From positions 26,240 through 48,483 of the forward strand of contig WELA01006056.1 of NCBI GenBank assembly GCA_009602735.1: 22,244 nt of DNA, given 5' to 3'. This stretch comes from Mesotaenium endlicherianum (Eukaryota > Streptophyta > Zygnematophyceae > Zygnematales > Mesotaeniaceae). Positions 8,745-17,250 of this stretch are shown in pieces (position 1 is the first letter of the stretch; every line of letters begins with the position of its first letter). Under the pieces are notes generated by a model, which saw only the letters and a program-made list of their open reading frames with translations, was not told the DNA's origin and did not search any database. The translations under genes and the position numbers were made by a program.

Positions 8745-9332
8745 ATGGAGGCCGATGTATTCACACAAGTCACGCTGGCTATAACAAAGGCTACTGTCAC
8801 ACATGTACTTCATGCCACATCAAAGGTAGAGAGAGCTGAGATTGAGCTGCGGCATGGCACAGGCAGTGAGTCAGACGTGTTGGACGTGCTGCAAGAGCTA
8901 CTCTCAAAAGTGCCTATATACGGGGATATAAGTGGATATATGGGCTATTCTCTATTGACATCTGCAATAGCCACATCTAAGACTGCATATGATCATAGGT
9001 ATGCGGATGATAACTCCTGCTTGTTTACTTGTAAGCCTGATGGCAAGAGAATATGGCTATGCAGAATGGGAACTGTATGGCTTATGCTTAGGCCATATCA
9101 CAGGACTCGAGTAGCTGGTTGGATAGTGTGTGACGCTATATGCGAGTACAAGTCAGCAGCGCCTATACTTGACGTAGAGGCATTGCACCACGGCCCTCTT
9201 GTGTTTATTGAAATGTTGGTAGATCCTGATGGTGCTCAGGTACCTGTGGACAACACCATAGAGTCAGCATTGTTATTGTATAATGCGTGCAGAACTCATT
9301 ACAGATGCCCATATAAACAGGTGTTCCGGTAG
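8745..9332 (+). CDS. mRNA-capping-enzyme-like ORF (triphosphatase/guanylyltransferase motifs), viral type
   Basis: This is a 195-residue ORF. Residues 96-102 (CKPDGKR) contain K-x-D-G, the covalent-nucleotidyl lysine motif I of GTP:RNA guanylyltransferases and ligases, with the following Arg also typical. Residues 148-169 (from HHGPLVFIEMLVDPDG) resemble motif IIIa, and GWIVCDAICEY at 125-135 could be a degenerate motif III. Residues 32-38 (EIELRHG) resemble the first E-x-E-x-R strand of tunnel-type RNA triphosphatases, which large DNA viruses often fuse ahead of the guanylyltransferase. The two motifs are only ~60 residues apart, much closer than in intact enzymes, so an internal deletion is likely if both are real. 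Viral sequence probably stops near 9303; the last ~10 codons belong to the neighbouring family C ORF in reverse. ATP-dependent ligase is an alternative. Confidence 0.42.
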   Translation: MEADVFTQVTLAITKATVTHVLHATSKVERAEIELRHGTGSESDVLDVLQELLSKVPIYGDISGYMGYSLLTSAIATSKTAYDHRYADDNSCLFTCKPDGKRIWLCRMGTVWLMLRPYHRTRVAGWIVCDAICEYKSAAPILDVEALHHGPLVFIEMLVDPDGAQVPVDNTIESALLLYNACRTHYRCPYKQVFR

Positions 9333-10811
9333 GATGCTGAAATACATTGCCAGAGGCACATGTCCCTGACTAAAGGGGATGGCCAGCAAACCTCTGGCTA
9401 CTCCGCGTGTCCCTCTTCTGGTACTCCTGTCCTCTAGAGATTTTGGCCTTTCTTTGCTGCCAAGAACAGTCAGATCAGCTTCTTCCCCTGCTTGGGCAGA
9501 TGGACTGGGAGAACGAGTGCGGGGTCCTGTTGCCTCCGTAGTAGGGATCATATACCATACACCTGATCTTGGCGTCTTAGGAGTTCCTGCTTCTGCCTGC
9601 CCCTGGGTTTTCTGAGTACCAGCTCCTGATGCTTTCCCCCTGCCCTGTTCTTCTTCCTCATCCTCCTCATCTTCCTCCTTTGAGAGAGTAGGGGTCTCGT
9701 CCACTAAGTCATCCTGCTCCCGGGTAGACATGGAGAAATCTACTGACCGCTCTTTCTTAGGACGAGCTGGAGGTTGCTTGGCCTTCAGCCTTCTGATATC
9801 TATCTCGCTTGCATTCTTCGCCCATTTGACAAAGGCATGCTTCCCCTTAGAGAAATAGTCTCTCTCCCTCCTCCTGTGCTCCTTGGTCTCAGCATTCATA
9901 TTACTCAAGCATCCATTCAGCCTGGGGTCCCAAGGGGCAATGTGAGGTGGTAGGATGAGGTAGCGGTCCAGCCCATAGTGGAAGTCATCTGGGTGGGCCT
10001 GGTCACACTCTTGCTTCCTGTTAGTGACGGTCATCCACCACCAGTCTGTGGGCTGCTGGTAGTACTGTGGCCCATGCTCAGCCTTTTTCAGCTTACAAGG
10101 GAACCAGTGGGAAGAGAAAATCTGCTGCCCTGTTTCCTTGGCCAAGTACTCCCAGCTCCTCTCAATTTCATTGTAGGCTGGCAATAGTGTGAGGTAGAAT
10201 ACTGCATCCTTAAAGCTATCGGGCTGCATGCTGACCATCTCGATGAGTCTACGATTCCCCACTATGCCAGACACTGGTACCGACTTATCTTCCGAGTCAT
10301 CTGCAAGAAACCGTGCCTGCTCTGCTCTACACCCCACAATTTTGGCATAATCTTCGTAAAGGACCATACCAGTGTGTGTCTCAATGTACGTGTCCAGAGC
10401 TCAGCTCCTTCTCTCTGTAACATTTTTTTTCTGTTCCACCTTGTTGATCTCCCGGGCTGCCAATATTGCTTCCTTCAGGTTATGAAAGGTTTGGCCACCC
10501 ACCATAGTATATCTGTAAGTAGCCAGGCTCTTCTACTTCTCAGCTTCAACCTTCTTTCTTCTCTCCTCCTCTTGTGCCGCCGCTTCCTCTTGTTGTTTCT
10601 TTTGTGTATCCTCCTCAGCTTTCCTGAGATTTTCCGCCTCCTGCTCCTTCTTCCTCTGTGCTTCCTCTGCCGCCTCTTGTTGTCTGCAGACCCTTTCTTG
10701 TTTTCTCCAGGTGAGGGACGTCGCCGCCAGCTTTTTCTGGTATTGCTCCATTGTCCTCCTGGCTTCTTCTGCCTTGCGCTTTCTGTCTTCCTTTTGTGTG
10801 GTGGGAGCCAT
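9300..10811 (-). pseudogene. Family C repeated ORF, copy 1 (coiled-coil / conserved core / acidic tail), decayed
   Basis: Starting at ATG 10811 in a strong initiation context (A at -3, G at +4), one continuous frame encodes a Lys/Glu/Gln-rich coiled coil of ~90 residues. It is stopped by TAG (~10534), continues in frame for ~45 residues to TGA (~10399), then runs from 10367 through a conserved core (YNEIERSWEYLAKET, ILPPHIAPWDPRLNG, FSKGKHAFVKWA) and an acidic Glu/Asp tract to an SP/RS-rich tail. Near 9320 a frameshift disrupts the C-terminus, and similarity to copy 2 stops near 9303 at viral DNA. The two stops inside an otherwise conserved frame show it is a pseudogene. A divergent relative lies at 19363-20456, so this is a repeated, probably mobile-element-encoded protein. 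I do not know its function. Confidence 0.6.
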
Positions 10812-11236
10812 CCTGCACATGTAACCAGGGCACAAGTTAGTAGGATCTCAATCTTTGTCATAGGAGTTGCAGGAAGAGAAGTAAGTTTGTATTATGATGG
10901 CAGGTTTGTTCCTATTTACCTTACAAGGTGGTTACTAGGAGTTAACGGAGCTGTAGTGCAATGAAAAACAAACGGATGAATGTGTGTGCAGGGTGAGTTA
11001 AGTGATTTGTTGATGTGCTGGTCCCTTTTCTCATTCCGCCACCTTTGCTTAATGTGGGCCTGGCTGTCACACTTGTCTCTGTGCTGACACTTGACTGTCA
11101 ATACTTGTTCCTTTCTTGCACACTAACTATCATTTACTGGCACATTTCCCCTCCAACTAAAATGGAAACAAGACCTCCTGTCACCTTCCCATGTCAACTG
11201 GAATGACAGTTTGGGAGGTGCCCCAATCGCCCAAAG
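10812..11236. other. Non-coding leader between family C ORF and chromodomain fragment
   Basis: I find no convincing gene here. On the minus strand the segment leads into the family C start codon and ends in TACATGTGCAG just before GATGG, which could be a splice acceptor, though no matching donor stands out. Duplicated at 13015-13439. Confidence 0.5.
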
Positions 11237-11536
11237 GTGGAACCGTTTCAACGCCCCTTTGGCATTGGTCAAATGATCTTTAAATTCCCAAGTATCCCCA
11301 GAGGCAACGTAACCGTTCTATCTGACCAGGTATTTCATGACATATTTAGATGATCGATGGACAGAGCGAGCGTCTAAAATCTCCTCGACCTCATATTCCT
11401 CAGGGTCACCATCCTTGACAGCGGGGACCGGTCCCGGTTGGACAGGTAACTGACCTGTGAACAATGTCTCACCTTTGATGTATGGTTCCACGAAGGAGAC
11501 ATTAAAGTCCGGGTGACCCTTGTATTTCGCTGACAT
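11237..11536 (-). pseudogene. Chromovirus integrase C-terminus with chromodomain, nonsense-mutated (gypsy element D, unit 1)
   Basis: The minus frame from ATG 11536 reads FNVSFVEPYIKG, the end of a gypsy integrase, then a Pro-rich linker. A chromodomain follows: YEVEEILDARSV, then KYVMKYLVR. The next codon is TAG (11318-11320) where family members have Trp, and the same frame continues with NGY, GDTWEF and a terminal helix to about 11237. The lost Trp is one of the aromatic-cage residues that bind methylated histone H3 tails, so the domain is dead as well as truncated. Chromodomains target chromoviruses to heterochromatin. The rest of integrase, RNase H and reverse transcriptase of this element are absent. 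Same content in unit 2 at 13440-13739. Confidence 0.78.
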
Positions 11537-11554
11537 GTTCAGTTTGTAAACATT

Positions 11555-11642
11555 GTCAGGAGAACAATGCGAAAGTCAGGAAAAGTCAGTCCCCCCTATT
11601 CTACTGCATTGTATGATTGCAGGTAGGAAGGTGAGGGCATTT
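11555..11642 (+). mobile_element. 88-bp scrap of gypsy A/B-type pol, inverted
   Basis: The plus strand is about 97% identical (3 mismatches) to the minus-strand pol sequence at 2045-2132, just upstream of the protease motif. It lies opposite in orientation to the flanking element D pieces. Too short to be functional. Repeated at 13758-13845 within the duplicate unit. Confidence 0.85.
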
Positions 11643-11732
11643 ATTCAAAGCCCAGGAAAATCAATAAAATTACGCTAATCAACACCGTTGAGAGCTGACA
11701 TTTTGAAAGGGCGATTTGGTCAAACTGCATTC

Positions 11733-12093
11733 TCAACACCTGTACTTGCCTGGTGTGGTCAAGAAAAGCTTGGTCCGGTCTGGGTCGGTCCATATTCGGT
11801 GATGTGTTGTGTCGGTCGACTCGTGCGTGGATGGACATTGAAGCACCAACTCGTAGAAGCGCGAAACATACTCCTGAACGCTTCCTCGTTGACGAAGGCG
11901 CACCAATAGATCTTGAGCACTAGCCTTGGATGCAATAGGTTGAAATTGCCTCTTCAAGCCTTCAAAGAGCTGATCAACAGTAGCAGGAACTCCAGACAGC
12001 TGCTCCTCTCGTCCATACCAAGCTCCAGCACTCTTCTTTGGCAAAGTAATCACAAAGGCGACTTGCCTGTCGGGCGTGAGCGCAAAATACTCC
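11733..12093 (-). pseudogene. gag: Element D gag fragment, unit 1 (cut at the assembly N)
   Basis: This is the downstream part of the gag described at 13936-14631, interrupted at 12093 by the contig junction. The break at the N is an assembly matter, not biology. Confidence 0.75.
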
Positions 12094-12094
12094 N
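12094..12094. other. Assembly gap (single N)
   Basis: One ambiguous base lies exactly at the join between the two identical 2,202-bp units. ORFs crossing it are chimeric artefacts. Confidence 0.98.
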
Positions 12095-13014
12095 GCATTC
12101 ATATTACTCAAGCATCCATTCAGCCTGGGGTCCCAAGGGGCAATGTGAGGTGGTAGGATGAGGTAGCGGTCCAGCCCATAGTGGAAGTCATCTGGGTGGG
12201 CCTGGTCACACTCTTGCTTCCTGTTAGTGACGGTCATCCACCACCAGTCTGTGGGCTGCTGGTAGTACTGTGGCCCATGCTCAGCCTTTTTCAGCTTACA
12301 AGGGAACCAGTGGGAAGAGAAAATCTGCTGCCCTGTTTCCTTGGCCAAGTACTCCCAGCTCCTCTCAATTTCATTGTAGGCTGGCAATAGTGTGAGGTAG
12401 AATACTGCATCCTTAAAGCTATCGGGCTGCATGCTGACCATCTCGATGAGTCTACGATTCCCCACTATGCCAGACACTGGTACCGACTTATCTTCCGAGT
12501 CATCTGCAAGAAACCGTGCCTGCTCTGCTCTACACCCCACAATTTTGGCATAATCTTCGTAAAGGACCATACCAGTGTGTGTCTCAATGTACGTGTCCAG
12601 AGCTCAGCTCCTTCTCTCTGTAACATTTTTTTTCTGTTCCACCTTGTTGATCTCCCGGGCTGCCAATATTGCTTCCTTCAGGTTATGAAAGGTTTGGCCA
12701 CCCACCATAGTATATCTGTAAGTAGCCAGGCTCTTCTACTTCTCAGCTTCAACCTTCTTTCTTCTCTCCTCCTCTTGTGCCGCCGCTTCCTCTTGTTGTT
12801 TCTTTTGTGTATCCTCCTCAGCTTTCCTGAGATTTTCCGCCTCCTGCTCCTTCTTCCTCTGTGCTTCCTCTGCCGCCTCTTGTTGTCTGCAGACCCTTTC
12901 TTGTTTTCTCCAGGTGAGGGACGTCGCCGCCAGCTTTTTCTGGTATTGCTCCATTGTCCTCCTGGCTTCTTCTGCCTTGCGCTTTCTGTCTTCCTTTTGT
13001 GTGGTGGGAGCCAT
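12095..13014 (-). pseudogene. Family C ORF, partial repeat of copy 1 (assembly duplicate)
   Basis: Identical to 9892-10811, with the same TAG and TGA interruptions. It lacks the C-terminal acidic and SP-rich parts because the unit starts at the N. Not independent evidence for a further gene copy. Confidence 0.85.
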
Positions 13015-13439
13015 CCTGCACATGTAACCAGGGCACAAGTTAGTAGGATCTCAATCTTTGTCATAGGAGTTGCAGGAAGAGAAGTAAGTTTGTATTATGA
13101 TGGCAGGTTTGTTCCTATTTACCTTACAAGGTGGTTACTAGGAGTTAACGGAGCTGTAGTGCAATGAAAAACAAACGGATGAATGTGTGTGCAGGGTGAG
13201 TTAAGTGATTTGTTGATGTGCTGGTCCCTTTTCTCATTCCGCCACCTTTGCTTAATGTGGGCCTGGCTGTCACACTTGTCTCTGTGCTGACACTTGACTG
13301 TCAATACTTGTTCCTTTCTTGCACACTAACTATCATTTACTGGCACATTTCCCCTCCAACTAAAATGGAAACAAGACCTCCTGTCACCTTCCCATGTCAA
13401 CTGGAATGACAGTTTGGGAGGTGCCCCAATCGCCCAAAG

Positions 13440-13739
13440 GTGGAACCGTTTCAACGCCCCTTTGGCATTGGTCAAATGATCTTTAAATTCCCAAGTATCC
13501 CCAGAGGCAACGTAACCGTTCTATCTGACCAGGTATTTCATGACATATTTAGATGATCGATGGACAGAGCGAGCGTCTAAAATCTCCTCGACCTCATATT
13601 CCTCAGGGTCACCATCCTTGACAGCGGGGACCGGTCCCGGTTGGACAGGTAACTGACCTGTGAACAATGTCTCACCTTTGATGTATGGTTCCACGAAGGA
13701 GACATTAAAGTCCGGGTGACCCTTGTATTTCGCTGACAT
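13440..13739 (-). pseudogene. Chromodomain fragment, unit 2 (assembly duplicate)
   Basis: Identical to 11237-11536, including the TAG replacing the chromodomain cage tryptophan (13521-13523). Confidence 0.85.
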
Positions 13740-13935
13740 GTTCAGTTTGTAAACATTGTCAGGAGAACAATGCGAAAGTCAGGAAAAGTCAGTCCCCCCT
13801 ATTCTACTGCATTGTATGATTGCAGGTAGGAAGGTGAGGGCATTTATTCAAAGCCCAGGAAAATCAATAAAATTACGCTAATCAACACCGTTGAGAGCTG
13901 ACATTTTGAAAGGGCGATTTGGTCAAACTGCATTC

Positions 13936-14631
13936 TCAACACCTGTACTTGCCTGGTGTGGTCAAGAAAAGCTTGGTCCGGTCTGGGTCGGTCCATATTC
14001 GGTGATGTGTTGTGTCGGTCGACTCGTGCGTGGATGGACATTGAAGCACCAACTCGTAGAAGCGCGAAACATACTCCTGAACGCTTCCTCGTTGACGAAG
14101 GCGCACCAATAGATCTTGAGCACTAGCCTTGGATGCAATAGGTTGAAATTGCCTCTTCAAGCCTTCAAAGAGCTGATCAACAGTAGCAGGAACTCCAGAC
14201 AGCTGCTCCTCTCGTCCATACCAAGCTCCAGCACTCTTCTTTGGCAAAGTAATCACAAAGGCGACTTGCCTGTCGGGCGTGAGCGCAAAATACTCCATAA
14301 ACCTCTTCACTCCAAAAATCCATTGATGAACAGGCGGCAATCCATGCTCTCCAGTATACACTTCTGGCTTAGGCGCACGCACTCCCGGTTCGGGTGGAAT
14401 AACTGGTTGCACCACTGGTTGAACATGGATTGGTGGTATAGCAGGTGCAAGTGCCGAACTTGTCGAAGCGGCATTTTCACCAACAACTCGCACGGCAAGT
14501 TTGCCGGCTGCGCCAGCAGCGGCCATTCTGGGGCCCTTTCGCCTATCGGCGTTTCCTCCTTTTCGCACATTGAGGGCAGCAAGAGCAGCGTATTCAAGTT
14601 GGAAAGCCGTGTGATGGGCAACTATCTAGCA
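13936..14631 (-). pseudogene. gag: Gypsy element D gag fragment
   Basis: The minus frame is open upstream of its first ATG (14568) to about 14631, giving AFQLEYAALAALNVRKGG. It continues through an Ala/Pro-rich linker into a retrotransposon-gag capsid domain (WIFGVKRFMEYF, AGAWYGREEQ, FEGLKRQFQPI, VQEYVSRFYELVLQCP). After LQCP the coding character is lost (from about 14040 down), so the capsid domain is truncated and no zinc knuckle is present. It is unrelated at close range to the gag of copies A and B. Together with the chromodomain tail ~200 bp downstream it probably represents the two ends of one chromovirus whose central pol was deleted. It abuts the nad5 fragment on its upstream side. 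Confidence 0.78.
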
Positions 14632-14667
14632 CGGTTTGGAGAGAACATTGGTAAGTGACGTTAACAC

Positions 14668-14876
14668 AAAGCTTTGTTACTCTTCCTACCAGTTTTACTC
14701 TATTTTTTTTAAGTGCGGGCTCTGTTATTCATGCTATGTCAGACGAGCAAGATATGCGTAAAATGGGAGGTCTAGCCACTTTATTACCTTTTACCTATGC
14801 TATGATGCTTATAGGAAGTTTGTCGTTAATAGGTTTTCCCTTTTTAACTGGCTTTTACTCCAAAGATGTGATCCTT
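14668..14876 (+). pseudogene. nad5: Nuclear copy of mitochondrial nad5 (NADH dehydrogenase subunit 5) fragment
   Basis: From 14706 the plus frame reads [16 protein letters not shown] and continues through [15 protein letters not shown] to [12 protein letters not shown] at 14876. This is the highly conserved central part of mitochondrial complex I subunit ND5, a proton-pumping inner-membrane protein. About 57 codons are free of stops. Just upstream, AAAGCTTTGTTA (14668-14679) encodes the K-A-L-L expected immediately before F-L-S-A-G, separated by 26 extra bases (14680-14705), so the fragment probably carries a small insertion. The right end joins gypsy B pol through a short CCTT/AGTGAAG overlap. 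Flanked by nuclear retroelements and only a small part of the ~670-codon gene, it is a NUMT. Confidence 0.9.
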
Positions 14877-17250
14877 TAGTGAAGTGAGTGCACACAAGAC
14901 TTTATCTACAGCATGCTAACTAAAATTCCTTTCTTGCAAGTCAGGTCTTTTAGAGAGTGCATCAGCATGATTCAACTTCCCTGGTTTGTAGTCGATTTGG
15001 ACTTGGAACTGCTCCAGCATCTGGCTCCAGCGGTTCTCCCTCCTTGACAGCTTGGACTTCTTCTGAAAGTGAGTCAGAGCTAGATGATCTGTAATCACCT
15101 TAAAAGCTTTACCATGTAAGTATGCTCTCCACTGTTTGAGCACATGAATGATAGCTAGCAGCTCTTTATCAAGCACTGAGTAATTAATCTCTGCTGGATT
15201 AAATTTCATAGACTCGTACAACACAAGGTGCCACTCCTGCCGTACCTTACCATCCTTTGTGGTCTTGTCAGCAGGCTGCAACAAAATAGCACCCATGGCA
15301 AAGTCAGAGGCATCAGTGACTACCTGCACGGGTTTGCTGGGGTCATACACGGCTAGCACTGGGGCAGAACAAAGGGCATCTTTAAGGGTCTGGAAGGCAG
15401 CCTGCTGCTCTTCCCCCCACACATACCCTATGTCTTTCTTAGTAAGGTCAGTCAGTTTACTGGCCTTGAAAGAATAACTCTCAATAAATCTCCTATGGTA
15501 GTTAGCCAACCCGAGGAAGGATCTAACTTCAGAGACCGACTGTGGTACTGGCCAGTCCCTTATGGTCTGGACTTCTTAGGGTCCACACTGATGCCCTCTT
15601 TACTGACAACGTGGCCTAAGAATTCAATACTTTCCTTAAAGAAATCACACTTGCTCATTTTAGCATATAACTGGTTTCTTCTCAGAATGTCCATGACTGT
15701 CTTTAAGTGTTCAGCGTGCTGAGCTTGATCTTTGAAGAAGATTAAAATATCATCCAAGAAAACTTGCACAAATTTATCCAAAAAAGGCCTGAAAATGTCA
15801 TTCATAGCACCCATGAAGGTCGCAGGAGCATTAGTCAGTCCAAATGGCATCACGTTGAACTCATAGTGTCCATACCGTGTGCGGAAGGCAGTCTTGTGTT
15901 CATCCCCCTCAGCAATTCTGATTTATGATAACCACTCTTGAGATCAATCGTACTGAACACCTTAGCACCAGACAGGGTATCAAGCAAGTCGATTCTGGGC
16001 AAAGCATACTTGTTCTTTACTGTCATTCTGTTCAAAGCTCTGTAATCCACACACATCCGCATACTGCCATCCTTTTTCTTAACAAATAGGATGGGTGCGC
16101 CGTAAGGTGATTTACGAGGGGAAATATAACCATTTTCCTCAAGCTCTGCAATCTGTGTTTTCAACTCCTCGCTCTCCACATAAGACAAGCCATAAGTGCG
16201 TTGCCACGGTGGCTGATTCCTCGGTAATCGATCAATTCTATGATCTACTTCCCTCTTAGGGGGTAGTCCTGGAGGCATATTAAGTACATCCGTGTACTGA
16301 GCAACAATTTTTGCAGCAGTAGGGTGCTCCGGAGGGCTTATCTTTTTCTCCACCACTTCTTCAGGTTGAGGAGGTACCTCTCTTAGCAGCAGACAGAACA
16401 TTCTGTCTTCCTTCTGGTTCCAGCTTTTGACGAACTCCATTGCATTCAGCAACTTGCATCCTTCTGGAAGCCTCTTCTTTTCCTTCATTTGCCATCCACA
16501 CAGGACAAGAGGAAGAGCACTGGTGGGTGCCAAGTCAGTCTGCCCATCACTGGCTCCTCTCACTTTAACTGTACCTCTGCTCCAACACACTTCAGCTTGA
16601 TGTCTATTAAGCCAGGACCTGCCTAGCACGAGATCATAAAAGCCAGTGTTGAGTACCTCAAATGTAAGCGTTTCAGTTAGAACTGCAATGCCAGAACCTA
16701 ACTGGACCTCAATAGGCTTGGTTATAACTCCTCCCGGGATACTTGAGGCATCTCCAAGGAATATTTTTCTATTCCCTTGGGTGACAGTAGGCAGCCTTAG
16801 CCGCTTAACTAAGTCCTTGTGGATAAAAGTATGTGACGCCCCTCCGTCAACAAATGCCCTCACCTTCCTACCTGCAATCATGCAATGCAGTAGGATAGGG
16901 GGGACTGTCTTTTCCTGACTTTCGCATTGTTCTCCTGACGTAGCAAAGAAATGTTGGACATCAGGTGGAACAAGAGCATCCAGAGTGTGCACTCTCTGGA
17001 CGTCTATATTGCTGATGGTCTCCTTTATCTGGTTGTCAGGCATGCATAGTGAATCCAGTTCAGCAGGACCCATAATACCTGCTACGAGGGCAGCTAGTGA
17101 CAACTCACTATCTCTAGCATCCTCACAGTCAGTAGACTGGATTACTGACTGTTGCTGTCTTTTAAAGGCTGGTCTTTTCTCTCGACCTTTGGAAGGTGCT
17201 TGTCTGGACACTGCTCTCTGAAGTGACCTGGCTGCTGGCAATGGAAGCAA
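14877..17250 (-). pseudogene. pol: Gypsy B pol, frameshifted
   Basis: Three consecutive open segments reconstruct the same order as copy A. 17250-15850 covers protease (VDGGASH) and the first reverse transcriptase motifs. 15853-15560 covers the rest of reverse transcriptase with FLDDIL. 15509-14916 covers the connection and RNase H (TDASDF, DKELLA, TDHLAL). Compared with A there are 1-bp deletions near 15924 and 15575 and a 3-bp deletion near 15990. Unlike A, B is intact across the RNase H C-terminus, so it shows the ancestral frame there. Truncated at 14877 before integrase. Confidence 0.92.
17125..17166 (-). promoter_or_regulatory. -1 ribosomal frameshift signal (copy B)
   Basis: Identical to the signal in copy A. 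The slippery heptamer T TTA AAA is at 17160-17166, a 7-nt spacer follows at 17153-17159, and the perfect 10-bp stem arms are at 17143-17152 and 17125-17134 with an 8-nt loop. It falls in the tract where A and B are nearly identical, so conservation here is not independent proof of selection. Confidence 0.78.

Larger units (their letters stand above)
9892..12093. repeat. 2,202-bp perfect direct duplication, unit 1 (probable assembly duplicate)
   Basis: This unit is repeated, identically as far as I can see, at 12095-14296 (offset exactly 2203). The units are separated by a single N at 12094. Unit 1 ends and unit 2 begins at that N, the pattern left when two overlapping contigs are scaffolded without merging. 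Confidence 0.95.
12095..14296. repeat. 2,202-bp perfect direct duplication, unit 2 (probable assembly duplicate)
   Basis: Identical to 9892-12093. It holds a partial family C ORF (12095-13014, minus), the leader (13015-13439), the chromodomain fragment (13440-13739, minus), the inverted pol scrap (13758-13845, plus) and most of the element D gag. Sequence beyond 14296 continues naturally into the gag N-terminus, while unit 1 continues naturally leftwards at 9891. One merged copy would therefore restore a contiguous locus. Confidence 0.95.

Noticed and set aside
10374..10964. Plus-strand 196-residue Leu-rich frame that looks like a membrane protein (also 12577-13167)
   Set aside because: It is the antisense of the Lys/Glu/Gln-rich coiled coil of family C. 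CTT/CTC/TTC on the opposite strand gives spurious Leu/Ser/Phe runs.
11974..12570. A 198-residue ORF crossing the N
   Set aside because: It fuses the family C N-terminal region to element D gag across the assembly gap and is an artefact.
9892..14296. A genuine recent tandem gene duplication
   Set aside because: No visible difference over 2,202 bp and a single N exactly at the unit boundary favour an unmerged contig overlap.
14655..14879. A functional mitochondrial gene or mitochondrial contig
   Set aside because: Only about 60 codons of nad5 remain, flanked directly by nuclear retroelement fragments with disrupted frames.
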